Origin: Candidatus Intestinimonas stercorigallinarum
Lineage (GTDB): Bacteria > Bacillota > Clostridia > Oscillospirales > Oscillospiraceae
Assembly: GCA_019115345.1 (NCBI GenBank)
Contig: DXDV01000072.1
Span: forward strand, 1-5,901
Reading direction: 5' to 3'
Length of the DNA stretch: 5,901 bases
A program made the position numbers and the translations under genes. Of this stretch, positions 1 to 4,909 are shown in pieces. The notes below the pieces were generated by a model. That model saw only the letters and a list, made by a program, of their open reading frames with translations, did no database searches and was not told the DNA's origin. Every line of letters starts with the position of its first letter. Positions within the stretch are counted from its first letter, which is position 1.

Positions 1-291
1 GCCGAGTGCCCAACTGTCTGAGCCGGCAACGGGCCGGGACCCACCCCCGCCGCCGCAGCAGCACCGCCCACCGAAAGCAGACCGCCTCGAAGGCAGAGGG
101 GGGCCGCGAGAGGGAGGCCGGGGGCGGCGGCAGCCCAAGGGGGCGACCAGCCCCCGCAGCCTGGCCCGGCACCTGAAGGACGGGGACCCAGGCCGGAGCC
201 CCACCACGAAGCCGCGAGAGCCGGGCCAGGGCCCCCAGGGCCGGGCACACCGGCGACCCGGCAAGCACAGCGCCGGTGAGGGCGGGCACCA
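1..291. other. very GC-rich stretch with no confident gene
   Basis: About 79% GC. The plus strand carries only about 8 T against about 54 A. No minus-strand frame has a stop in this stretch, which reflects the lack of T and A-containing stop words rather than coding. One plus-strand frame (codons starting at position 2) is open from the left edge to a TAA at 293-295, giving a Pro/Arg/Gly-rich low-complexity tail of about 97 residues. That stop overlaps the TAG of the convergent gene at 292-294, so the tail could be the end of a convergent gene entering from the left. I see no domain, no Shine-Dalgarno site and no clear codon periodicity, so I do not call a CDS. Confidence 0.4.
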
Positions 292-678
292 CTAAAACCC
301 CGTCGCAGGGCCCCCCTGCTGCCGGTGCCTGGCCTCCACCTCCGAGCATGCCCGTTCCAGCGCTGAGCACACGAACCGATACACCGACTCCCCTTCCAGC
401 CTGGCGCATGCCCGGCACCGTTCCGCCTGGTGCCTGGGCAGTCGTGCTCCTACCAGCTGGCGGCGCTTCCGGTCCGTCTGAGCATCGCTGTCCCGTTTCC
501 GGCCCGTCCTGGCTCTGGCTATGGCCATGTCCACCAGCTGGTTCACGATGCTCATGCCCTTCCCGCCGGGAATCTCTCTGGCCGTGAGCATGGCCGTTTG
601 CAGTGCGTCCCGCTCGTTGGTGCTCATGCTGAGCACGCCTTCCCGGAACCGCTTCACCCTGGCCTCCTCCCTAGTCAT
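292..678 (-). CDS. small protein with ribbon-helix-helix-like C-terminal domain, function unknown
   Basis: 128 residues, charged and probably cytosolic. Residues 1-58 read as helical (Met-, Arg- and Glu-rich). Residues 59-72 are a basic linker. Residues 73-112 have the layout of an Arc/MetJ-type ribbon-helix-helix: a short strand (RQLVGARLP), a helix (about 82-95), a turn, and a second helix beginning at Ser98 (SVYRFVCSALERAC). Such proteins usually bind DNA as dimers, so a regulator or accessory factor of a mobile element is a reasonable inference, not a demonstration. The ATG at 676-678 is preceded by AAGGGG seven bases upstream on the same strand. The codons look genuine but are less G/C3-biased than the metabolic genes to the right, hinting at an accessory origin. 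It lies downstream of the HNH gene on the same strand, separated by 127 bp that carry a LexA-box promoter. I recall similar small hypothetical proteins in Clostridia mobile DNA, but the exact family is not recognised. Confidence 0.7.
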   Translation of the reverse strand: MTREEARVKRFREGVLSMSTNERDALQTAMLTAREIPGGKGMSIVNQLVDMAIARARTGRKRDSDAQTDRKRRQLVGARLPRHQAERCRACARLEGESVYRFVCSALERACSEVEARHRQQGGPATGF

Positions 679-729
679 TCTAACACCCCTTCCGTCGGTA
701 CGTCATAGGTTTTCCCCAGGATTTTGCAC

Positions 730-759
730 ATAACATCTTGTGCCGCCGCTCACTGTCGA
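730..759 (-). promoter_or_regulatory. predicted sigma-A promoter of the 128-residue gene
   Basis: On the minus strand, -35 TCGACA (plus 754-759; 5/6 match to TTGACA) and -10 TGTTAT (plus 730-735; 4/6) are separated by 18 bases. Transcription would begin near 723 and give a leader of about 45 nt before the ATG at 678. The -35 shares bases with the LexA box at 757-770, an arrangement suited to repression by occlusion. The -10 is weak, so the call is moderate. Confidence 0.45.
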
Positions 760-770
760 ACGCACGTTCT
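757..770. promoter_or_regulatory. LexA (SOS) box
   Basis: CGAACGCACGTTCT matches the Bacillus/Firmicutes LexA consensus CGAACRNRYGTTYC at 13 of 14 positions; only the last base differs. It contains the invariant GAAC-N4-GTTC and forms a GAACG/CGTTC dyad. It lies about 80 bp upstream of the ATG of the 128-residue gene and overlaps that gene's predicted -35. The inference is that this gene is repressed by LexA and induced by DNA damage, as is common for phage and ICE functions. The HNH gene upstream starts 336 bp away and is unlikely to be controlled by this site. Confidence 0.65.
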
Positions 771-805
771 AGCGGTCCTCCCCTCAGAAATGGGGGGAGG
801 GGGCC

Positions 806-1108
806 TCATGGCCCCTCCTTCCCCCAGGGATTCCAATCCGGAGCGTAGTAGTCCGCCAGGTACTCGGTGATTGCCTGCTCCATGTCGGCCTGGGTCATCT
901 CCACGCCCCGGAGGTCGATGCCGTGGGCCAGGGCATGGCAATCGGCGCACAGGCAGATGAGGTTTTGCAGGCTGTCTGTGCCGCCCTGGGAGCGCTTGAC
1001 GCAGTGGTGGACCTGGAGGTACTTGGTGGAGTCGCAGAGGGCGCAGGCGTAGCCCTCTCGGGCATAGACCGCCCGGCGGGCTTTCTTGCTGATGTTGGCG
1101 CTAATCAT
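806..1108 (-). CDS. HNH endonuclease, compact 100-residue form
   Basis: A complete, minimal HNH nuclease. Zinc-binding cysteine pairs are at C22/C25 and C54/C57. The beta-beta-alpha-metal motif shows LQVHH (H34, H35), N49, and the downstream H58 and H62 (CADCHALAH). After residue 65 there is only a helical tail ending in a Trp-containing DWNPWG motif. Members of this size nick or cut DNA with a divalent metal. They occur as free-standing nucleases in phages and mobile elements, often beside packaging genes, and also as orphans. I chose the ATG at 1106-1108 because AAAGGAG (plus 1118-1124) lies nine bases upstream. An in-frame ATG at 1165 would add 19 residues outside the conserved fold, lacks such a site, and falls inside an inverted repeat. 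The gene points toward the 128-residue gene. No terminase, integrase or capsid gene is visible, so its parent element is unknown. Confidence 0.88.
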   Translation of the reverse strand: MISANISKKARRAVYAREGYACALCDSTKYLQVHHCVKRSQGGTDSLQNLICLCADCHALAHGIDLRGVEMTQADMEQAITEYLADYYAPDWNPWGKEGP

Positions 1109-1151
1109 GATCGCCGTCTCCTTTCCGGCCCTGTCCGGGCCGACTGCCTCC

Positions 1152-1209
1152 AGCTGGGCCGTCAAGGGCGGCCCCTGGGCCGCTCGTCTGGACCCTTGAC
1201 GGCCCGGCT
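1152..1209. repeat. 17-bp inverted repeat (16 of 17 paired)
   Basis: The arm at 1152-1168 is complementary to 1193-1209 with one mismatch. The inner 13 bp (GGGCCGTCAAGGG at 1156-1168 and CCCTTGACGGCCC at 1193-1205) are perfect, and the loop is 24 nt. It lies about 45-100 bp upstream of the HNH start. There is no T-tract on either side, so it does not look like a terminator. It could be an operator, a nicking or transfer-origin-like site, or an RNA hairpin. Confidence 0.6.
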
Positions 1210-1388
1210 ACAATGGGAGAGCCGGGCAGGGGCCGGGCTTTGAGTGCTCCATCATGGGCGGCTATGCCGTCCATGGGACCCCGCCCCCGGCGGCTACTTT
1301 GCCGCTTCCCCTCCGTCCAGGGCCGGGGCAGATTACGGCCTCGGTCCTCCCTGGCCGCTTGTCGGCCATGCCGTGCGGGGCTGGACGG

Positions 1389-1418
1389 GGGAGCTGTCCG
1401 GCGGAGCCGGACTGAGGG
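1389..1418. repeat. small hairpin repeat, copy A (GGGAGCT...TGAGGG family)
   Basis: Flanks GGGAGCT and TGAGGG enclose a perfect 7-bp hairpin, GTCCGGC-gga-GCCGGAC (1396-1412). The same flanks surround a different but also perfect hairpin at 1721-1749, so this is a diverged copy lying outside the palindromic element. Confidence 0.6.
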
Positions 1419-1438
1419 GGTGAACAGAACGGAACACC

Positions 1439-1531
1439 GCGTCCCTTCTCTGTCATTCTGAGCGCCCCCTCTTTGTCATTCTGAGCGTCCCCTCTCTGTC
1501 ATTCTGAGCGTCCCCTCTCTGTCATTCTGAG
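1439..1531 (+). repeat. left tandem array, 23-bp period
   Basis: TGTCATTCTGAG starts at 1451, 1474, 1497 and 1520, exactly 23 bp apart, separated by a C/T-rich spacer (GCGTCCCCTCTC type). Half a unit precedes the first copy (1439-1450). The last copy forms the left end of the palindromic element. The array is too short in period and has no unique spacers, so it is not CRISPR. Confidence 0.85.
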
Positions 1532-1813
1532 CCGAAGGCGAAGAATCCGTAACCCCCGTCCTTTACACAACACGAGCCCAACAAAGTGGGTCGTGTTGTA
1601 GAGGACGAGCAAGGGAGCGGAGCGAGTTTTCGCCGTCAGGCGGAAACAGGGCATAGCGGACTTTGCGAGGACGACGCGAAGCGCAGAATCCGCGTCTCGC
1701 GTCCTTGGCTCCCTCCCTGAGGGAGCTGTCGCCGCAGGCGACTGAGGGAGTATCCCTGTCACGCATAAGGACGGGGATTGCGGATTCTTCGGCCTTACGG
1801 CCTCAGAATGACA
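1520..1813. mobile_element. MITE-like palindromic element, 294 bp, non-coding
   Basis: The ends are perfect 12-bp inverted repeats (TGTCATTCTGAG at 1520-1531; CTCAGAATGACA at 1802-1813). The complementarity continues imperfectly for about 35 bp on each side: left GAAGAATCCG...CCCCGTCCTT to about 1563, right AAGGACGGGG...CGGATTCTTC from 1767. Inside are a 13-bp hairpin with one bulge (1567-1599, ACAACACGA arm) and the hairpin repeat at 1721-1749. Short open frames cross it but have no Shine-Dalgarno site and are palindrome-derived. From memory, words like GTCATTCTGAG...GAAGAATCC recur between genes in many Oscillospiraceae genomes. That fits a non-autonomous element moved in trans, but no transposase is in view. 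Confidence 0.6.
1721..1749. repeat. small hairpin repeat, copy B (inside the palindromic element)
   Basis: The same flanks as copy A (GGGAGCT at 1721-1727, TGAGGG at 1743-1748) surround a 6-bp perfect hairpin, GTCGCC-gca-GGCGAC (1728-1742). The stem sequence differs from copy A while pairing is kept in both. Confidence 0.65.
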
Positions 1814-1892
1814 AGGGGAGGTGCCTCAGAATGACGTGGGGTGATACCTCAGAATGACGTGGGGTGATACCTCAGAATGACGAGGAGGCGCG
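1801..1892 (-). repeat. right tandem array, 23-bp period, inverted
   Basis: CCTCAGAATGAC starts at 1801, 1824, 1847 and 1870, again exactly 23 bp apart. The 1824 and 1847 units are identical. The core is the reverse complement of the left-array core, but the intervening bases (GTGGGGTGATA type) differ from those on the left. The first copy is the right end of the palindromic element. Confidence 0.85.
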
Positions 1893-1954
1893 CGGAATGG
1901 CGGCAGCGGACCGGGCGGCCGACCCTGTTCTGTGGTACTTTCTCTATCATCAAG

Positions 1955-2000
1955 AAAGGACCCGTTGCAGAATTTTTCGATTCTGCAACGGGTCCTTTTT
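1955..2000 (-). terminator. strong intrinsic terminator of the flavodiiron gene
   Basis: A perfect 18-bp stem (1955-1972 with 1981-1998) has an 8-nt loop. Read on the minus strand it begins about 14 bases after the stop of the flavodiiron gene and ends in CCTTTCTT. Read on the plus strand it ends in a run of five T, so it may act in both directions and shield the gene from the repeat region. Confidence 0.9.
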
Positions 2001-2011
2001 CTGTCAGAGGA

Positions 2012-3394
2012 TCAAAGGGGCTTGAACATGGCCTTGTCCACGCCGCACAGGGGGCAGGTCCACCCCTCCGGCAGGTCGGCGAAGGCGGTGCCGGGAGCCG
2101 CGCCCCGGTCCGGGTCGCCGGCGGCGGGGTCGTAGATATAGCCGCAGAGCTTGCAGACATACTTCTGGCTCTTGGCGGGGGCGGCGGGGGCCGGGTCCTT
2201 CACCAGGGCGGCCACCGAACGGGCCCAGGCGGCCATGGCGTCCAGGTCGGCCTGGGTGGGGGTGAAGCAGACCTTGAAGGGGCCCTCGGGCAGGGCAAAC
2301 TTGAGCTGTTTCAGCTGCTCATGGACCATGCCGGCGGCCTCGCCGGTCCAGCCGAAGGAGCCGAAGGCGCCGGCGGCCCGGCCCCGGGTGTTGATGGCGT
2401 CCACGGCGTGGACGGCGTGCCAGATGGCCTCGGGGGCGGAGCGGTTGATGGTGGGGGCGCCGAAGAGGACGATGTCGCAGCCGTTGACCAGCCCGGCCAC
2501 ATCGGCCCCCTGGGGGTCCACCAGGTCCACGGTGGTGACCTGGCAGCCGTCCTCGGTGAGGGCCCGGGCGGCGGCCTGAGCCAGGGCGGCGGTGCAGCCG
2601 TAGGCGGAGCAGTAGACCACAGCGGCGGTCTTGACGGCGGGCCGGGCGGCGGGGGTAGCCCACTGGCGGTAGCAGTCCTTCACCTGCTCCAGGGTGGCGG
2701 CAGTGAGGCAGGGGCCGTGGCTGGTACACACCAGCTCTGCCCCGGCGGGCATCTTGGCCAGGCCGTCCAGCACGGCGGGCTTGAAGGGCCCGAAGATGCA
2801 GTCAAAGTAGTAGCGCAGCTCCCCCTCGTAGGCCCGGCGGTAGACGGGGTGGATGCCGCTGTCCAGCATGGAGGGCTCGCAGAAGTGGGCCCCCAGGAAG
2901 TCGCAGGTGAAGAGGGTCTTGTCCGCCTCGTCCCAGGTGAACATGGAGTCGGGCCAGTGGAGGAGGGGGGCGGAGATAAACTTCAGGGTCTTGCCGCCCA
3001 GGTCCAGGGTGTCGCCGTCCTTCACCACCCGGCAGGCGAAGTCCTCGTTGGAGATGGCGGAGAGGAACTTCTTGGCGGAGGCGGAGCAGAGGACCGTCAA
3101 ATTGGGGCAGCGCTCCAGCAGGGCCTTCACCCCGCCGGAGTGGTCGGGCTCGGTGTGGTTCATGATGAGGTAGTCCACCTTCTCCATGGGCAGGACCTCC
3201 TCCACGTTCCGCACCAGCTCGTCGAAGTAGTCCTTGTGGACGGCCTCGACGAGGGCGGTCTTTTCCCCGCCGGTGATAAGATAGGCGTTGTAGGTGGTGC
3301 CGTACTTGGACTCCATGACGATGTCAAAGACCCGCAGGGCGGGGTTCTGCACCCCTACGGACCAGATGTTTTCCCGCAGCTTGATGGCGCTCAT
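2012..3394 (-). CDS. fprA: flavodiiron protein with C-terminal rubredoxin domain (FprA/flavorubredoxin type)
   Basis: 460 residues in three domains. Residues 1-250 are the metallo-beta-lactamase-like diiron domain, and all seven iron ligands are in place: H80, E82, D84 and H85 (HTEPDH), H146 (LLHWPDSM), D165 and H226 (TSHG). Residues 255-400 are a flavodoxin domain binding FMN, with loops SAYGCT (263-268), GAPTIN (312-317) and GSFGWTGEA (345-353). Residues 411-460 are a rubredoxin with C414/C417 and C447/C450, followed after an Ala/Pro linker. Such enzymes reduce O2 to water and/or NO to N2O in the cytosol. Electrons arrive at the rubredoxin iron from an NAD(P)H reductase, pass to FMN, then to the diiron site. 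O2 versus NO preference cannot be read from sequence. The ATG at 3392-3394 has AAAGGA nine bases upstream. The gene is monocistronic: own promoter, strong terminator, divergent from the cysteine desulfurase. It is intact and of family-typical length for the rubredoxin-fused class. Confidence 0.96.
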   Translation of the reverse strand: MSAIKLRENIWSVGVQNPALRVFDIVMESKYGTTYNAYLITGGEKTALVEAVHKDYFDELVRNVEEVLPMEKVDYLIMNHTEPDHSGGVKALLERCPNLTVLCSASAKKFLSAISNEDFACRVVKDGDTLDLGGKTLKFISAPLLHWPDSMFTWDEADKTLFTCDFLGAHFCEPSMLDSGIHPVYRRAYEGELRYYFDCIFGPFKPAVLDGLAKMPAGAELVCTSHGPCLTAATLEQVKDCYRQWATPAARPAVKTAAVVYCSAYGCTAALAQAAARALTEDGCQVTTVDLVDPQGADVAGLVNGCDIVLFGAPTINRSAPEAIWHAVHAVDAINTRGRAAGAFGSFGWTGEAAGMVHEQLKQLKFALPEGPFKVCFTPTQADLDAMAAWARSVAALVKDPAPAAPAKSQKYVCKLCGYIYDPAAGDPDRGAAPGTAFADLPEGWTCPLCGVDKAMFKPL

Positions 3395-3411
3395 ATTCCT
3401 TCATCCTTTCC

Positions 3412-3427
3412 GGGCGGGGGCCCGCCC
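3412..3427. promoter_or_regulatory. GC-only palindrome in the flavodiiron leader
   Basis: GGGCGGG-gg-CCCGCCC lies in the predicted 5' leader, three bases upstream of the AAAGGA Shine-Dalgarno site (plus 3404-3409). As RNA it would form a 6-7-bp G/C stem beside the ribosome site. It could tune translation or be a protein-binding dyad; no known regulator is implied. Confidence 0.45.
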
Positions 3428-3456
3428 CTTAAATCCTTGTAATTCTCTCGGATTTT

Positions 3457-3485
3457 AGTATATCCTCTCCATGTGGGGATGTCAA
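3457..3485 (-). promoter_or_regulatory. sigma-A promoter of the flavodiiron gene
   Basis: On the minus strand, a perfect TTGACA (plus 3480-3485), a 17-base spacer, and TATACT (plus 3457-3462; 5/6). Transcription would start near 3450, leaving a leader of about 55 nt. Near-consensus elements suggest strong basal expression, perhaps limited by a repressor not identifiable here. Confidence 0.85.
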
Positions 3486-3546
3486 CCAGAATTCCGGCGC
3501 AAAACTGCCAAAAAACCGCCGCATTGAGAATCGTCTCCACCGCCTC

Positions 3547-3575
3547 TTGACGGTTTTCTCCGCCGGCGGTAGAAT
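3547..3575 (+). promoter_or_regulatory. sigma-A promoter of the cysteine desulfurase gene
   Basis: TTGACG (3547-3552; 5/6), a 17-base spacer, and TAGAAT (3570-3575; 5/6). Transcription would start near 3582 and give a leader of about 75 nt. This also rules out the far upstream in-frame ATG near 3547 as the translation start, since it would lie in the promoter. Confidence 0.75.
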
Positions 3576-3587
3576 ATTGCTTGCCTG

Positions 3588-3637
3588 CGGGCCGGACGCA
3601 CCTCTGTTCGGCCCGGAAACCATCTGTCTTGAGACAG
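3588..3637 (+). promoter_or_regulatory. two leader hairpins before the cysteine desulfurase
   Basis: The first pair is CGGGCCG (3588-3594) with CGGCCCG (3609-3615). The second is CTGTCT (3624-3629) with AGACAG (3632-3637), and its last bases run into the Shine-Dalgarno region AGGAGAAGGAG (3636-3646). The second dyad could occlude ribosome binding or be a protein site; no riboswitch family or IscR site is recognised. Confidence 0.4.
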
Positions 3638-3657
3638 GAGAAGGAGCGCGGGAGCAC

Positions 3658-4791
3658 ATGATCTATCTGGACAACGCGGCCACCACCCGGGTGTGCCCGG
3701 AGGCGGCCCAGGCCGCCCTGGCCGCCATGACGGAGGACTTTTGGAATCCCTCCTCCCGGTACGCCGCCGGGGCCGGGGCGGCGGAGGCCCTGCGCTCTCA
3801 CCGGGCCACAGTGGCGGCCGCCCTGGGCTGCCTGCCGGAGGAGGTGGTGTTCACTTCCTGCGGCACCGAGGGGGACAACTGGGCCATCCAGGCCGCCCTG
3901 GAGCACGGGAAGCGGAAGGGCCGCCACATCGTCACCACCGCCATCGAGCACGCCGCCGTGCTGGAGCCCCTCCGGGCCCTGGCGGGGCAGGGCTATGAGG
4001 TGACCTACCTGCGCCCCGACCGCCAGGGCCATATTGACCCCGCCGGTCTGGCCGCCGCCCTGCGGCCGGACACGGTGCTGGTGTCCATGATGCTGGTGAA
4101 CAACGAGCTTGGGACCATCCTCCCCGTGAAAGCGGCGGCGGAGGCCATCCGCGCCGCCGGCTGCCCCGCCCTCCTCCACACCGACGCCGTCCAGGCCTTC
4201 CTGAAGGTCCCCTTCACCCCCAAGGACCTGGGCGTGGACCTCCTCACCATCAGCGGCCACAAGGTCCGGGCCCCCAAGGGCATCGGCGCCCTCTACATCC
4301 GCAAGGGGCTCAAGCTCAAGCCCCTGCTGCTGGGCGGGGGGCAGGAGGGCGGCCTGCGCCCCGGCACCGAGCCCACCGCCCAGATCGCCGCCCTGGCCGC
4401 CGCCTGCCGGGTCTGGATGGACCACCGGGAGGCATATACAGAGCGGATGCGAGAGACAAAAGATCACTTTCTGTCATCATTTTCCGCCGCCCTGCCCCAA
4501 GGCGTGGTGGTGAGTCCGGGGGACGCCCCCCACATCTGCGCCGTCTCCCTTCCGGGCTATCCCAGCGAGATGCTGGTGCGGGAGCTCAGCGACCGGGGCA
4601 TCTGCGTCTCCTCCGGCTCGGCCTGCCACCGGGGGAAGCCCAGCCACGTCTTTGCCGCCACCGGCCGGCCCAAGGGGGAGCTGCTGGGGGTGCTGCGGGT
4701 GTCCTTCTCCCCGGAGAGCACCCCGGCGGAGTGCGACACCCTGGTAAATGCCCTGTCGGAGATCTCCTCCGCCCGGGTGGCCGCCCGGTAG
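3658..4791 (+). CDS. cysteine desulfurase (NifS/IscS-like, PLP-dependent)
   Basis: 377 residues of the class-V aminotransferase fold. It converts L-cysteine to alanine and leaves a persulfide on the catalytic cysteine for iron-sulfur clusters, thiolated tRNA or other sulfur acceptors. Visible landmarks are the N-terminal IYLDNAATT; TAIEHAAVLEP with H98 stacking on PLP; HTDAVQA with D176; SGHK with the Schiff-base lysine K202; GGGQEGGLRPGTEPT (227-241); and SSGSACHRG with catalytic C323. R347 (LRVSF) is in the position of the substrate-binding arginine. Length and order are typical of the family. The sequence after the cysteine (HRGKPSHV) differs from classical IscS (SACTSAS...EPSHV), so the sulfur acceptor is uncertain. 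The start at 3658 gives the conserved N-terminus and follows AGGAGAAGGAG by 11 bases. No IscU-type scaffold or ThiI neighbour is present. It is divergent from the flavodiiron gene and upstream of the hydrolase, with no clear terminator between. Confidence 0.95.
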   Translation: MIYLDNAATTRVCPEAAQAALAAMTEDFWNPSSRYAAGAGAAEALRSHRATVAAALGCLPEEVVFTSCGTEGDNWAIQAALEHGKRKGRHIVTTAIEHAAVLEPLRALAGQGYEVTYLRPDRQGHIDPAGLAAALRPDTVLVSMMLVNNELGTILPVKAAAEAIRAAGCPALLHTDAVQAFLKVPFTPKDLGVDLLTISGHKVRAPKGIGALYIRKGLKLKPLLLGGGQEGGLRPGTEPTAQIAALAAACRVWMDHREAYTERMRETKDHFLSSFSAALPQGVVVSPGDAPHICAVSLPGYPSEMLVRELSDRGICVSSGSACHRGKPSHVFAATGRPKGELLGVLRVSFSPESTPAECDTLVNALSEISSARVAAR

Positions 4792-4811
4792 CTGACTTTT
4801 AAAAATTGTTG

Positions 4812-4840
4812 TGGAAAAATCTCTGCCGAACTGCTATGAT
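4812..4840 (+). promoter_or_regulatory. probable promoter of the isochorismatase-family gene
   Basis: TGGAAA (4812-4817; 4/6), a 17-base spacer, and TATGAT (4835-4840; 5/6), in the only AT-rich part of the intergenic region. Read-through from the cysteine desulfurase is also possible, because no terminator lies between the genes. Confidence 0.55.
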
Positions 4841-4851
4841 TAAGCGAGAGA

Positions 4852-4870
4852 GCCGGCGGTGTCCGCCGGC
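4852..4870 (+). promoter_or_regulatory. GC hairpin in the leader of the hydrolase gene
   Basis: GCCGGCGG-tgt-CCGCCGGC, a perfect 8-bp stem with a 3-nt loop, lies just downstream of the expected transcription start and about 40 nt before the ATG. No T-run follows, so it is not a normal terminator. It may stabilise the 5' end of the message. Confidence 0.5.
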
Positions 4871-4909
4871 GGTATAACGACAGGGGCCCACCCCCGGAAA
4901 GGACAACTT

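Larger units (their letters stand above)
1109..1438. other. gene-less region upstream of the HNH gene
   Basis: No convincing coding sequence on either strand. It contains the long inverted repeat at 1152-1209, a shorter 9-bp imperfect dyad (1253-1261 with 1267-1275), an 8-bp pair CCGTCCAG/CTGGACGG (1313-1320 with 1381-1388) enclosing about 60 G/C-rich bases, and one hairpin repeat (1389-1418). No good promoter for the HNH gene was found here. The amount of dyad symmetry allows a structured RNA or a protein-binding region, but nothing matches a family I know. Confidence 0.4.

Noticed and set aside
777..818. Competing CCTCCCC/GGGGAGG hairpins around the HNH stop as a terminator
   Set aside because: Perfect 7-bp pairings exist but no T-run follows on the minus strand; likely a by-product of G/C-rich runs.
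1262..1456. 64-codon minus-strand frame
   Set aside because: Its ATG is part of the GTCATTCTGAG repeat, it lacks a Shine-Dalgarno site, and the translation is low-complexity.
1499..1857. Short frames on both strands across the MITE-like element
   Set aside because: Palindrome- and repeat-derived; starts lie in the repeat units and no ribosome sites are present.
1439..1892. CRISPR array
   Set aside because: Repeat cores of 11-12 bp at a 23-bp period with near-identical spacers, inverted on the two sides, and no cas genes.
1877..3442. 521-codon plus-strand open frame
   Set aside because: Antisense shadow of the flavodiiron gene; Gly/Val/Leu/His-rich with no domain, and produced by strong G/C third-position bias of the true gene.
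3547..3657. 37-residue N-terminal extension of the cysteine desulfurase
   Set aside because: The upstream ATG sits in the predicted -35 region; the conserved family N-terminus begins at 3658 after a good Shine-Dalgarno site.
3391..4467. 358-codon minus-strand open frame
   Set aside because: Antisense to the cysteine desulfurase and running through its promoter region; low-complexity Gly-rich translation.
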